Notes: generated from the sequence alone by a model not told the origin. Counted from the first letter of the stretch, positions 1 to 12,700 are shown. The stretch: 64,000 nucleotides of DNA from Chaetomium olivaceum (GCA_039881045.1 JAYWVB010000073.1:1-64000); one strand, 5' to 3'. Made by a program: numbers and translations.

Positions 1-1319
1 TGTGATAGGGAGCTCCCCCGCCTTGAGGTATGTACAGCTTGCTTCTCCAGCTCCTTGACCTCCGGACTCCGAAACTTGAAAGTCTGCACCGGGTGGTGCG
101 CGATGGCTACGCAGCTCCTCAGCAGCAACAGACCTTGAGTGCGAGCTTCTCGTATAGAGGCCCTTCGTGCTTTGCGTTTCCACCGGCGGTCCCGCCCGCG
201 GTTTGCCTGATACCACCCGACTTATCAAATACTTTGCGAGAATCCTTTGACGAGGTTCCAATACGCCTTGACCAGGGGGTATCGAGCCCGGGACACAGGG
301 AAGCTAGCCGGGTGCGTCTCGGACATGTCGATATGGAGCTTGGTGAACTGGATAAGATGCTTGCCGACCACGTCTTGGTAGGGAGCCGGGACCCACGAGT
401 CTTGGCTGACACCGGTGAGGAACTGGTCGAACTGGGACTGCGATAACGACCAAAAGCCGCGAACCATGTCGTCTGTATGGGGTTGCTCATAGCCAACAGT
501 GACTAGCCTTCGTAGAACTTTGAGCGCCGTTAGGCTGTTCTCGACGGCGAAGCCTACCGTGGCATCGTCGCCGCCACCCTTCGTCCACAATTCTTGCCAA
601 TACGCCGTCTTCTCCGTGTATATGCTTCCGAGCAGCTGCACGAGCTCCGGGGTGACGGCCTGCAGTGCCGTCTGAGACTTACGCAGCCGGGCTGTGCTCA
701 TCTCCTTGACGATGCGGAGCAGCACCACCAGGGCGCCGCGCAGTTGCAGCGGATTTGATGCATTGGCCGATTTCGTCAGCTCGATGAGGGTGGAAAAAGC
801 GTCCGGCCAGTCGTCCGGGTAGTCTATCCGAACAATCTTGGCCGTGACGAGGGCGTTATGTAGGGCAAGGGTCCTATCCTCCTCGCCAAGCGAGCCCTGT
901 AGCAGCCGCGAGCGTATCGCCCGTTTGTTGTCGGGTCTGATGGAGTTCTTGGCTGCGTGATGCTGATGCCTCCAGTACTTGTCGATGCCATTTTTGAGGA
1001 GAATGACGGCGAGGAAGCGGACCTGCTTGTCATGGGTTGTGTCGAGGTAGATTGTCTATACAAGGGGAAGGCCCGCTCGAATCAGCAAAAGAACCTTCGA
1101 GAGCAGAAACCTCGATGCCCCGTCCCCTGGTAGAGAGGAGCGCAAAGTTACCTGGAGATGGGTGTAATAGTCTGGGTGGGATTCCCATGTCTGAAGCTGC
1201 TGGCTGGCCGACTGCCTTTGGGAATGATCGGTCGAAGTACCAGCACTGGCGAGGGCCTTTACCAACTCCCACTGGTTTAGCGGGGCGGCCTCACCAGCGA
1301 CTTCGATTGCGAAGCTCAT
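1..1319 (-). CDS. KAP120: Importin-beta family karyopherin, Kap120/importin-11-like (3' end cut by window)
   Basis: Nuclear transport receptor of the importin-beta superfamily; yeast Kap120 imports ribosome-biogenesis cargo, but cargo here is unknown. The start is the ATG at 1319 (MSFAIEVAGE). One intron at 1151-1056 joins ...THLQ to TIYLDTTHDKQ, giving the N-terminal importin motif VRFLAVILLKNGIDKYWR. HEAT-like helices continue to the window edge. Two frame changes interrupt the downstream part. A TTT run at 233-235 (AAA on the coding strand) appears one base too long, and a CC at 133-134 one base too short. Between them the conserved stretch VFDKSGGIRQ...GPLYEKLALK lies in another frame, and after the second the original frame resumes with GLLLLRSC and PVQTFKFRSPEVKE. 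The two shifts cancel. Family assignment rests on recognised sequence; the shifts are most simply read as assembly errors. Confidence 0.85.
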
Positions 1320-2208
1320 GCCGCCGTCTGGAGGAGCATGTATGAATCCGCGATCCCGATGAGAAAGAGCTGCAGCTGGCGTGGAAATACAAAGTGACAA
1401 ACGATGGAGGGTCTTGACGGCGACCTCTAGGGCCCTCGGCGTCGTCAACAGGTGCCTAAGCCGCAGATAGAGTTGATGTCTTCACTTGGTGGGTGAACCT
1501 TCCATTGGGCTGCAGGCAGGTGGTGGGGTTCAAGGTCGTAGTGGATGGAGGGGCAGATGGACCCACACTCCCACAGCAGGTCGCCAAGGACGGGAGGTCC
1601 TCCATTCAGACATACCTACCCAGGCACGCCAGGCACGACACGATGCTCGAGACGAAACAAAAGTTATCCAAGTCAAAGAAGCTCCTTTCACTCGATTTAC
1701 ATTTTCTTCACTTGACTTCCATTCATGGTGGTTTTTTTTTCATCTCTTCCTTTTTATCGGGTTTTTTTTCCTTTTTTTCTCTTCCTTTTGCATGGACCTG
1801 TTTTTATTTGGAGTTTCCCCTTTTTAGCTAGACGGTGCCTGTCATCAGAATGTCTCCTTAAATGATCTACACATCTAGGAATCTACACATATTTTGTTCC
1901 TCTAGCCTCTTTTGTCTGGATTGATTAGCCCGTTCATGATCTATAAAAATTCCGCCTCCTGGTGTGTTCGGCGAGCGCTCTTTTTAGCGCTCTCTTCGAC
2001 TTTACCCCTTATTCGGTGTCAACAGACACACCAAAACCAACACGGTCACGGCAGAGATAGAGGATGTAGCCGCCACGAATCACGGATATCTAATTGATGT
2101 CTCCTCTATAACACAACCGATTATAGTTGTTTGACGCTTTTTCAAATCAACACATCAAACCGCTGATCGAACATGTCCGAACCCGTGCTGCGGTTGTCAG
2201 GCTTGCGT
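1320..2208. other. Intergenic region between KAP120 start and the dehydrogenase-propeller 3' end
   Basis: No gene is supported here. It should hold the KAP120 promoter and the 3' UTR of the next gene, both on the minus strand. The main visible structure is a T-rich tract near 1729-1814, annotated separately. The short reading frames show no conserved sequence. Confidence 0.6.
1729..1814. promoter_or_regulatory. Poly(dA:dT)-rich tract upstream of KAP120
   Basis: Several T runs of 5-9 nt are packed into about 85 bases in an otherwise GC-rich region, roughly 410-500 bp upstream of the KAP120 start. On the KAP120 coding strand this is a poly(A) tract of the kind that keeps fungal promoters nucleosome-poor. 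That role is inferred from position and composition only. Confidence 0.35.
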
Positions 2209-4147
2209 CTACGTCGACGGAGGGATGCCTATGGCAAAGCACACAATGGTCCCATCCGCCTTGTATATATGCTTCTGCAGTGTTTCCTCGCCGCCCATAT
2301 CAAACAGGTATACTCCTCCACGTGGGTAACTTTTCAGAAGGTTAGCGCCGACGTCTAGGCTCACTATGCTCAGTAATTGTCTCGAGACTTACCTGTCTGC
2401 GGCATATACTTCCCGGCCCGGGGTTCTCTTGTCCATGGCCACATAGGTCAAACCCCCACTCGCATCCCACAAAGACACTCTCCCTCGACACGTCGTGTCA
2501 GTCCGATTCAAGGAGTTGATGTTCTCCCACACGCTCGCCTCTGACCAGTAGATGGTCTCCACGTCGCCGTCTTCGCCCACCTCGATTGCGATCGGGTCTC
2601 GGAGGCTTCCGGCATAATCGTCGACATCCCCCCGTGTCAGGACTGTAGCCCTGCGGGCTTTCGGCTGGCCCCCAGTATATCTTTCCGCCGTTTTGGGCCA
2701 GGGGTGATCTCACGATCCAGTAAAGAAGGTCAAACTTTGCCGAGAACGCGATATCTCCGCTTGGGCGGTTCAAGTACGGGGTGCCATCCGTCCAGCCCGA
2801 GCAACGGAATAGAAGCTCCAGGCAGCTGCCGTCAAGATTGCACCCGAACACGCGCATGCCGCCACAATCGGTGAAGTACAGTTTCCCCCGTTCCTCGTCG
2901 ATGGCGACCCTGGACGGGGCGGATACCACACCAGGAGGTATGACTGGTTGAAGGTGACGTCCGCGCAGATCGGACACCACGATGGCGGATTCGCCGCTGT
3001 TGTCCAAGCCAGTGATGCTCCAAAAGAGTTTTTCGAGCGGCTGGCTTACGGCGAGCCCGCACCCCTGAGCCCCAACGAGCAGCCGGCCGAGGTAGGTCTT
3101 ACCCTCCGGAAAGGCGCTGTTTGCGCGGCCAAAGAGGAGTTTGACTGCTCTCTCCTCGTTGTCCTCGATGTATCCTTCGGTCGCGAACTCGACCACGTAC
3201 AAAAATGGCGCGGGGGGCTCCAAACTCATCGGCGGGCAGACACCGCCCTGGTTACTCCGGGCTCCAGTCTTTCCCTGATCGATGAGTTTCTGAAGGTAGT
3301 CGGCACCCTCCGTATTTTGGAGGCCACGGTTGGCGATGTAGTCCCGTTCGATCACCGAGAGGCCTTCCAAACCCTGCCGGTCCATCAACTCGCAAGGTGG
3401 TATTTGGCTTTTGATGAAGGCCTCGGTCCACGCCTTGTCCAATGTCGCCTGCGAGGCAACGTCTTGTGACCGAATCGTCGCAATTTCCCGCGCGACGGCA
3501 GCCCACACGCGGCTCAGAACAAGCCCGGGATGATCCTTCGTGGCAACTACCGGGACCATATTGCATTCTTCTAGGGCCGACTGGACGTAAGACAGGACGC
3601 CGTCTTTTGTTCCCCGCCATGCCTGGAGCTCCACGAGGCGAATCTCGGGCGGGGCAAAGTAATGGACGGTCAACATGCGTTGGGTCATCTCAAGATTGAG
3701 TCTCGTGTCCGTAGCGATATCTTCTATCCTGTATAGCAACGAATCCGTGGCTATGATCGCATCGTCTTTGGCGAAGTTCTGTACCCGGTTTAAGAGGTTG
3801 ATTTTGGCGTCGAGGTTCTCGGTGTCATCCGAAGCGCATTCGATAATGAGCCAGGCGTCCGGCACGGTCTCGGCAAGTGTCTGTTTTCCGCAGTTTATGA
3901 TTCGCTCGTGGTAGCTCTCGTCTCGAGGACTGTGCCTCCACATTTCCTCTCTGAGGTATTGCATGGCGCCGGCGACCCGTTTCATGTTGGGGTCCCAGAT
4001 TCTGATATTGTGTCCCGCAGCGGCCCACGAGGCAGCAACACGTCGCCCCATGAGGCCGGCTCCAAGAATACAGACATGTCTGTCCGGATTACCTAGACGA
4101 GGGGTGGATCGGGGTGCAAGTCGGAAAGGCATGACGAAGGACGACAT
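2209..4147 (-). CDS. 3-hydroxyacyl-CoA dehydrogenase domain fused to a YWTD-like beta-propeller
   Basis: Residues 1-310 form an NAD-dependent 3-hydroxyacyl-CoA dehydrogenase-like module. The Rossmann motif GAGLMG is at 29-34, the catalytic-type His162 sits in TVHYFAPPEIRLVEL, and Glu173 follows. The C-terminal helical part includes YLQKLIDQGKTGARSNQGG. The usual active-site Asn of the GFxxNR motif is Ser212 (PGLVLSR). The second half has propeller-like repeats (VAIDEERGKLYFTDCGG, IAFSAKFDLLYWIV, IEVGEDGDVETIYWSE) resembling YWTD/SMP-30 blades. A C5 run at 2669-2673 looks one base too long; removing one restores ...KIYWGQPKARRATVLTRGDVDDYAG. An intron at 2392-2330 leads to a last exon ending GTIVCFAIGIPPST. 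Substrate unknown; fatty-acid or hydroxy-acid oxidation is only suggested by the domain. No targeting signal was recognised. Confidence 0.75.
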
Positions 4148-4948
4148 AATAACACGGAGTGGGCGAGGGCGCGCCGTTAGGTCCCTTGGAGGAGGCAGGA
4201 AGAAGAATGCCTAGCTATGCTGGCCAAAACCAAAGGGGTAAGTAACTGAGCGGTTGGAAAACCACCAGCTCGAGTTGCAGCATAACCTGGCCGAAAATGA
4301 TGCGGATATCGACTGATGGGTGGTGTGGGAAGGGTTCGTTGACCGGACGAGCCCGATTTGAGGCAGCCAACAACGGACTTTCCCTTGCACCACGACCATA
4401 ACAAACCCTTAGGTGCGTTCCAGATTGTTGAAGGAAGCCATCCATCTTGCAGTCGCAATGCATGCGTGGGCTCGGGCACTGCGGCATGTGCTCTAAACAT
4501 CTTGGCATGAAAGTTTGAAGAATGGAAGGAACAGCATTGCCTAGCGGTTTCAGGAGTGACATTACGTCTGGTTATGTCTGACCTGTTTACTGGGCAAGGC
4601 TTGCTCACTTTGCCTAGTCGATGAGTTGTTGTTAGAAGGAAAGAGAGAAGAGGAGAGACTGCATAAAATGCAAGGAAGTACATAAAGGTCCAGACATACA
4701 ACTCACCCCCTTGTATCTTGTATTGTTAAGGCAAGTACGGATAAGTGGGCCCGACCCCGGACTGCCAAGCGAACGGGCCGGCTTTCAGCTGCAACCAACC
4801 TCGGCTCCCCGGTTCTCGCGCTGGGTCCATCTCCTTCATCAACCAACCCAGCACCCGCGCCCTTGCCATCCCGAACAACCAAACCAACAATGCCCTTCAA
4901 CCCCCAAGGAGAGGCTTCACCGGGCGCAAGACCAACAACTCCGATACG
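4148..4948. other. Divergent intergenic region, dehydrogenase-propeller / PEX2
   Basis: Shared upstream region of two divergently transcribed genes. The reading frames in it lack conserved sequence. An ATG at 4890 is in the PEX2 frame but meets a stop at 4950, so it could be an upstream ORF overlapping the PEX2 start, or the true start if an indel error lies between. Confidence 0.5.
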
Positions 4949-6680
4949 ATGAGCGGCCCAGCCCCGAAAGGGAAGGGAAACACCCCGAACGGCGGTAGCG
5001 GGAGCGGTAGCATCACAACCAACACCACCTCCACCACCACCATCAACAACACACAGCGCCACCGCCAATCCCACCACCCCCATCCCCAATCCGACTCCGA
5101 ATTCCCATCCCAACCCCACCATCCCGACCACCACAACCACAACCACCACCACTCCCACCGCAAACACAAACACCAACACCAACACATTCGCCCTCGCCCA
5201 ACGGCGCCTCGCCGCCCGACGCGTCGCCCGCGAAGCCGACGCCGCCGCCCGCCACGCCGCGCAGCAATCCGCTTCACAGCTGCGCACGCGCATCGCCGCC
5301 TCCCAGTCCCCGCTGGTCCGCCGCCTCGGCGCCTCGACCCTCTCCCTCTGGGACACCATCTCGGGCCGCGAGGGCACGCGCCCGGCGTTTCGCGTCGGCC
5401 AGGTCGACGCCGAGCTGCTCGACGAGGAGCTAGTCTCGCTGTTGAAAGGCCAGGTCGGGGACGCGTTGCGGTACGTTGCGGGCGGGACGGGGGGCGGCAC
5501 GGTTGCGGGTGCTGGGGGTGGTGGTGGGGGAGCGGGGAGTGCGGTGTTGCATGATTGGGAGGCGGAGATCTCGCTGGCGCTGAGGGCCGTGTTGTTCAAG
5601 TTGACCGTGTGGGATCATGATGCGACGTACGGGGCGGCGCTGCAGAATCTGAGGTATACGGATGCGAGAAGGGATGGGCCGGGCTTGGTGCCGCCGAGTA
5701 AGTGGCAGAAGGGGCTGTATGGGCTGGTCACGGTGGGGGGGAGGTATTTGTGGGCGAAGTGGGAGGATTGGTTGTTGGAGCAGGATGACGGGTTTGAAGG
5801 GCCCAGTCCGGGTGCGCAAAGGCTGGCGAGGTGGAGTTCGACGCTATCGACCATGCACGCGTCCGCGGCGTTTGCTTCTTTCCTTGTGTTCTTGCTCCAT
5901 GGGAGGTACAGGACGCTGTTGGACCGGGTGTTGCGCATGCGACTGGCTCCGCCGACGAGCCAAGTCAGTCGGGAGGTGTCGTTCGAGTACCTCAACCGGC
6001 AGCTTGTGTGGCACGCGTTTACCGAGTTCCTGCTGTTTTTGCTGCCCTTGGTGGGCATCAACCGGTGGAGGCGATGGTTGGCACGGACATGGCGGAAGAC
6101 GAAGAAGATCATGACCACAGGTGCCGAGGGGGCCGACGAGAAGAAAGGCGAATATTCCTTCCTGCCGGAACGAACATGCGCCATCTGCTATCAAGACCAA
6201 AACTCGGCGTCCAGCGAAAACGACCTCATGGCCGCTGCCTCGACCGGCGTTGTCGGCTCGGCGCAGACCGACATCACGAACCCCTACGAAACCATCCCGT
6301 GCGGGTGCGCCTACTGCTTCGTCTGTCTGACGACGAGGATAGAAAGGGAGGAAGGCGAAGGGTGGTCCTGCCTACGATGCGGTGAATTGGTCAAGGAATG
6401 CAAGCCCTGGAGCGGAGATGTGCTGGAGCCCGAAGTCAAACCGCATGCCGCCAAAACGGTAGTCTTTGCCGACGACGTCAAGACGACGTCGGATAATGAA
6501 GGATATGGAGAGGAAGAGAGCTCGCAAGTCCTGGTTGAGGAGGAGCCGGACAGCAGCGTGGAGGATATGCACCCGCGAACACCCAGCGTGGCGTCTGATC
6601 AAGCTGAGGGCTCGGTGACGTCCGAGTTGGGAGAGTATGACGCAGCAGAGGACGGACTGAGTGATGATCTGGACAGGTAG
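4949..6680 (+). CDS. PEX2: Peroxin-2, RING-type E3 ligase of the peroxisome membrane
   Basis: PEX2 forms, with PEX10 and PEX12, the peroxisomal ubiquitin ligase that ubiquitinates the import receptor PEX5 for recycling. The C-terminal RING is clear: CAIC, then PYETIPCGCAYCFVC, then WSCLRCGE. Upstream hydrophobic segments include AFASFLVFLLHGRY and LVWHAFTEFLLFLLPLVGI. The N-terminal coding frame is open from about 4977, through a long Thr/Pro/Asn stretch to FALAQRRLAARRVAREA. The ATG at 4949 is one base out of that frame, so a one-base excess between 4951 and about 5000 (for example in AAACACCCCG) must be assumed, or the ATG at 4890 is used with an equivalent correction. Start therefore uncertain; the body from 5184 to the stop is secure. 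The coding strand is A/C-rich to about 5410 and G/T-rich after. Confidence 0.85.
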
Positions 6681-7864
6681 CCGGGCGAATCTGTTCATGT
6701 TCGCTACCAAGCCACATCCGGCGCCCAGACCCTATCAAGCATTGCATGCGGTCTCGGTTTAATATTTAGGAAAGCTATGTATGACTTTGTAACTACCTGT
6801 AGAATACCAAACATTCAATTTCTCTTGAGCCAAACCACGAAACGTGATAACCAAGTCAATCCAAGGATGAAAAGAGAGCTCACACCTTTCAACAAAACCC
6901 CCTGATCCGCCCCCAACTGACAAGCGGCACGGGAAAGAGAACCCTATTAACCCACCACCCCCCCTCTTTCTTCCCGTTCTGTGCCGCCCCTCGCCAAAAG
7001 TAAGCTTGAAATTCGAAGGGACCAATGACAATGCCGTGAGCAACTGCGCCCCATTGAGAGAGAGAGTGTGTGTGTGTGTGTGGCCTGGGTGGCGGGCCGG
7101 CGGGTCCTAACACATGCGGCGCTTCGTGTCGCAGGGTTGGGATCGCTCGCCTTGTGGAAATACACATGTCCCATGTTGCATTATGTTCTCTTCTGGGCGG
7201 TTCTCTTCTGGTCGGGCGGTGGATGGGATGATGGGATGGAGGGTATGTTCAGGCGAGCTCAGCGAATGTTCGATTTCGGTATCTCGCGCCGCCTGGTTGC
7301 GTGCGGCTCGTTCCAAGTCCCCCTCACCCACTTCCTGTCAGCTTTCATGGTTTAATGGGGAGTCGTTCGTTCTTGGAAAGGGTCATGGTTCGTCGATAAA
7401 ATTCGATGTATTTGACAAATATGCAGGTATGTGGCAGCTAGACTATATACTCCATGGTATATCCAAACGTGCGTGAACAGGAATGGGAACAAAAAACGAA
7501 GACCACCACCCCATGGTATCCCCATCCCGTCCCAAATCCTGCCTCTCCTAGGACGGAAGTACGGCAACTTTTCTGACGTTATGTCGCCGACTGAGCCCGT
7601 CTCAGCACAGCTTCCCCTGGCGGATGTAAAAAAAACCCCTCCCCAGCACGGGCAGAATGCAAGATTCTGCCCCTGGTATCGTCCATCCTCTCTGTAAAAT
7701 GGCAACCCCTTCGTCCCCATCACTGCATCCCTTTGTGGAAAACGCTGAAAGGCACGAATCGGTGAGATTTGGCTTGGCTGGCGGCTGATGCAGCCGCAAC
7801 GCATCGGCACCGGCTCTTCCCATAGACCGAAGAGGTCGCGCGTAGATTATCAAAATATGTACAA
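6681..7864. other. Convergent intergenic region, PEX2 / NoxA
   Basis: Contains the two 3' UTRs. A (GA)n(GT)n microsatellite lies at 7056-7082. No coding region with recognisable sequence was seen; overlapping open frames on both strands are short and low complexity. Confidence 0.5.
7056..7082. repeat. (GA)n(GT)n compound microsatellite
   Basis: A run of about five GA units passes directly into about eight GT units in the PEX2/NoxA intergenic region. Purine-pyrimidine alternation in the GT part could adopt Z-DNA; no function is implied. Confidence 0.9.
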
Positions 7865-9763
7865 TTAGAAGTGTTCCTTCCAGAAACGGAAACGGACTTC
7901 GCGGACGGTGGCTTCCTTGGCCGCCTTGTGGATGTCGCGGGCTGTTTCAAATGTTAGCGGTGATGCTCAAAGTACACGACGAAGATGAAAGACTTACCGG
8001 CTGCCGAGGGACCGCAGAAGTAGACACCCACGGTGGTCCTCATGTTGCCCTCCAGGCCGTTCAGGTAGGTCCGGTCCAGGATGCCGTCACGCATGCCGGT
8101 GAAGAGCTTGCCGAAGTTGGGGCGGCCAAAGTTGGTCCGGGCCTTCAACTCGGTGAGCGGATCCAAGTCGGCGCCAACGCTGTTGAGCACGATATTTTGC
8201 GTCGTGTCCATGTCGAGCTTCTGCGTGAGGTAGGTGTGGATCTTGAGAAACTCGATGCCGCTCGAGCCGGGAACGCGGGCGGCTTCGCTGGACTGCTGCT
8301 CCAGGGAGGAGAGCAGAGTCTGGAACCACTCAAACGAGCTCGTGTCCTTGCAGACCCAGATGAACTCAACACGGCGCAGCCGAGTTGGCGGGTTCGGCCC
8401 GTTCCTCAAGTGCCAGATGTTCTTGAGAATGGAAGCCCACGGCGTGACACCGATACCCGTCCCGATCAAGACGGCAATTTCGTTCTCAAACACATCCTCA
8501 GCCGGAGCACCATACGGCCCGTCGATACGGAGTGTCGGCATTGCCTGGCCATTCTGGAGCGCCACTTCGTACATGCCCATGGGGTCGACGCCTTCGTACA
8601 GCTTGCTTTGCGCCGCGCCGGCACCAACTCTGTCGCCGAGGGCCCGGGTGAAGTCACCCACCTGTCGGATATGAACCGAGACGTAAGGGTCGTACGGGCA
8701 GGATGTGATGGTGAACGGGTGCCATTGGTACTTGGAGACTTCGGGCACCTGAAGGAACAGCCACTGGCCGGCCTTGTACTTGAATGACGGCTTGTTGAAC
8801 TGGATCTCGACCACGTCTGGGAGTATGTTAGATGACATAGTGCTATGACGAGTTCGGGCGAATGCTTACCATAAGGATGCCTGATGACACGGGTGATCTT
8901 GGTCTCGCGCATGGCGCGGATCTCGCGATACAACCGCTCGCACAGGTAGAAGGCGCCGGTCCACAGTTCCCATCTCCAGCCCAGGTAACCGATGCAATGC
9001 GTCCAGTACTCGTCGCCCGCGAACGGAGAGTAGCCATCGGTCGTGTCTCGGACGAAACAACCAACCGTGTGGGTGTACAGAGCGAGGAAAAAGGGAATAA
9101 ACAGGTGGTGCATGTACCAAAACGTCTCGAAAGATTGCTGTCTGATACGATGATGCGCCGTCGTGTACATCAGGAGCATGCACAGAAGCATTACGTGACC
9201 GGTGATACCACCGGGTTGGACGTAGTGGATTTGCACGGCGGTTACCGGACGAACCTGGCCCTTCTCAACGTTGTAGAAGCTGCGCGCGGTTAGATTAGGA
9301 AAGACCTCCCGTCGGGCTGGTGATGTAACCTACTTGACATAATGCGAAGTCGTGTGGATGATGGTGAACAGCAGCATCGAATAGGCGAGCTGCCGGTGCA
9401 TCCAGATGTTTTCATCCAGTGGGATGAATCTGATTTTGGGTCGGATGAACCGCATGATGGTTCTGCAGACAGGGAGCAGAATAAGCATCCCGTCCACACT
9501 CAAAACCAAACCAGCACCTCGTGACATCCACACTGAGTACTGGAGTGTGTTGAGGCCCGCCAGACGCGGATCGGCCGCTTGCTTCCACCTACACATGTCG
9601 CATATCAGCCATTGTCCAAACAACAACTCCTCACCACAGCTCCCACCCGAGGGAATGCGTACCATCCATAGGCGAAGATGCCCCAGTGGAATACCCAAAA
9701 AAGAAAATGGAAGAGCAGTTTGGTTGGCGTGAACTGCTTCTTCAGCAATGTGAGGAACGCCAT
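7865..9763 (-). CDS. noxA: NADPH oxidase NoxA/Nox1, catalytic subunit
   Basis: A gp91phox-type membrane flavocytochrome that moves electrons from NADPH through FAD and two haems to oxygen, giving superoxide. In filamentous ascomycetes NoxA supports sexual development, hyphal fusion and polarity with NoxR and Rac. Five exons give 553 aa; introns are at 9662-9589, 9333-9280, 8869-8817 and 7997-7942, each with GT/AG. The start MAFLTLLKKQFTPTKLLF is followed by six-helix membrane sequence with haem-ligand type histidines (NIWMHRQLAYS, HTTSHYV, FWYMHHLF). The FAD site is HPFTITSC, NADPH sites are GTGIGVTPWASILKNI and VYFCGPS, and the end is FRFWKEHF. There is no EF-hand extension, which argues against NoxC. 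Similarity is much closer to NoxA than NoxB at PGGITGHVMLLCMLL and YDVVEIQFNKPSFKYKAGQ. Confidence 0.95.
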
Positions 9764-12700
9764 CTTGCCGACTGTTACCCCCTCTTATCACCGTACGGCA
9801 CACGGTATATCAATGTCGACCTGCGACTAGGATGCCGTCGACTCCTTCGGCTCGAGCCGGACCCTGGATGTATGGAAGGCGGCCTCGTGGGCAGTTCGAA
9901 CCGGTTGTGGCGTGGTGGGAAGGATGGCGGCTCAGTCTCGGATTGTCCAATCTTCCTTGTCCCCTCTCGGTATTAAGACTTATCAAGTCGTTGTACTATC
10001 CAAAACAAACAAAGTATGAATCGAACCCGGCGACGGCAACACAAACAACGGAAGGGAGGCTAGAAGCCCGAAGAAGCGAAAACAAAAGAGTGGTCTGAGC
10101 CAGCAGCTGAAGAAAGGAAGGACGGAGACGAGAGGCACTCGTTGAAGAGGTCCCGGTTCTTTACCTCGCCAAGTGAGGGACAGGAAGAGAGGAGACAGAA
10201 GGACGGGCTCAGGTCGAGGTAATGTGTGGCGGGAGCCTGGTCATAAGCGACCGGCTCCAGCGCGCGCCGAGGATGGAAAACCAGATGATGCAACGCCCTC
10301 TCTCCCACCCGCACTCCTGCGCAACACGGATGCGGACAAGGTACAAGGGACGGTAGGGGGCCGGATGCAACGGCAGCAAAGCCGTGCACTTTCACTCCGT
10401 CCTCTCTCCACGGATCTCCCTGCTCGGTTCAGTTGTGCAAGGTCTCGAGCCGTTATGATGGGTTGCAGGGGGGGTTCTTGAAACTTCCAGACTTCGGTGG
10501 CGTGGGTTGAGAGATGCTTCTCTCTTCCTGGCTTTCGCCCCTTTCGCGTGGACTCACGGTCGTGTCCTGGTGGGGCGACAGGGACGGGGTAACACAAGGG
10601 CGAATATGCCGGTGATGGGTCGAGGAGATTCGATGGGTGGGAGAATGCTGGGAAGATCAGACGTTGGAGACGGTTTCGCGGTTGAGGAGGTCTGTGTCAG
10701 GTTTCTGGGCCCAACAGGGCGTCGCTATCAGATAGATGGGGTATTTCCGTTAGGCAATGCGAGGGTGTTGAGACGACAGATGTTAGAGCCGCTTTGACCG
10801 AGGGGTTGCTGGAGGCGACCTTTGGTGTTTCGTCTGGGCAGGGGTCCGTAGTGGAATCAATGTGTACCGAATAAGTCGCAACGGGGAAGACAGGGGCTTT
10901 CGATGGAGGAATAAGAAGAAAAAAAGACTGGAATCCTTTCAGTCTTCAATCCTAGATGATTAACATTGTGGCAATCCCGTGGGGTATTGCGGCGAAGGGA
11001 GCAGGTGAGAATTGAGAGAGGAGGTCAGGTCGAGGTTTCGGTCGTTAACGGCGAGGCGGCGGCCACCCTCGACTAAGAATAGCCAGGGTGTGCCAATGCC
11101 TGGGCAGGCACAATGCTGTCGGCAAGCCAAGGCCTCCTGGCGCTTAAACATCAGGGTCTCGAGCTTTGGATTTGTTGCAGCAAAAATGCCAGAAAACGCT
11201 AGGCAGCCTTAGGCATAGCGCCCGGGCGACGGGCAATTCAGACCAATAAAACCCAAAAGTGCGACGAGAGCCTTGTTCAACTCTGCCTGATGTGGGTTAG
11301 CGGCCGTGTTGCAGGACCCCCGGCTGCACTTCGCGCGGGCCTGTCTCGGCAAGCTGCATTTCCGCATCAACATCCATTCCGCACTTCACCTCCTCCTTGG
11401 GGGTGCACGATGAAGTGGGCAAATGACTGCCCGTAGGCTTGGCCGTCTCAACTCCAAAAGCTCTCACCACCCGGTCACCGCCTCAGGGTCTAATCGTATT
11501 TCCAGCAATCAGCCCATGTGGTTGCTGGGTGGCCTGACTCTCTTCCAATAACGCCGGATTACCGAGATGCCGAGATGTTGGTGATGTTGGTGATGTTGTT
11601 TAGTCTGGTGTTTCTCTGTCCGTCAATCTGGCTCAACTTACGGATTGGGCTGGATGGGTCCGAGACATTGCGCAACACGAGACAAATAAAACGGCGTAAA
11701 TCTGCCCGAAGTATCGTCGACCTCGAGTCTCGTGGGCAGGCCATGTCCCCAATCCTGGCGAGTTTCGAGTATGAAATGCTACGTTGACCTCGATACCATG
11801 TCTCGGACGGGATTACGCGAAAAGCTTGCCCGACTTTAATCGTCTCCTGTATGTCGAAGCTAAGATAGTGATATGAGACGTGTTCGAGGGAGGCACGGAC
11901 TTCCAGGATACGAAACAAAGCATCTGATGACAGCCACGCCGCGGGGGGGCCACCCACATCAAGGAACTGCCGAGTATGGAAACGAGATCGAGTGCTCTCA
12001 AGATTTGCGATGCTGGCTTCTAAGGAATGCCATGCCGATTGTCGAGGAGGGACAGAATGCAGGCATGAGTGGCTATCGGAAACCGCCCATGTGCCGCAGG
12101 TTGTGGTTATCTGCAGTGTCGCAGTCGGCTGCTCATACTCTCAGCGCCGCGCGATTGCCATCCCAGCCCCAGATCTCTTGTGAAACCGAGAATCCCGGAA
12201 AAACTAGTCGTAGACCGAAAACAAGAACACGAACGGGTGCGACGGCATTCGTAGGTACCTGTGTCTGCTTGCTCTCGAGGAGTTGGGGAGGAGGGGGTAG
12301 GGAAGGGGTGCTTGGGTCGAGGAGGGCCGAGTCTGTCCATTGTTGAGTGAGGTCAAGCGGGTCGAGATGGTCGTCCTGGCCACACCACTGAAGAACCGAC
12401 AACAAGAACAACGATGGCTTAATATACGCAATCAAGAAGTTTGTTGTCAATTCGATCTCGTCTGAAAAGAAGACATGGTCTTAAATAAGGTTGTTTGCGA
12501 CCACCTGCATCTTTCTGCACACCCTCCTGGCCAAAGGGCTGCCCTCGACGATCCGGGTCGCGCCGCACGTGGGGAATCGTACGATTTTTGCATCCTCCCA
12601 GACAGACACGCAAGCCCACCGAAAGCTCGCCCTTTCTGCGCGGCCGTCTTGGTATAAATTCTCTAAACAACCCTCGTTTCTGCTCTTCGTTTTTCTGTCC

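Noticed and set aside
7951..8787. 278-codon plus-strand open frame across NoxA
   Set aside because: Antisense shadow of exons 4-5 of NoxA.
10015..10045. Minus-strand GGGTTCGATTC as a tRNA T-loop
   Set aside because: The T-stem arms do not pair and no cloverleaf can be drawn.
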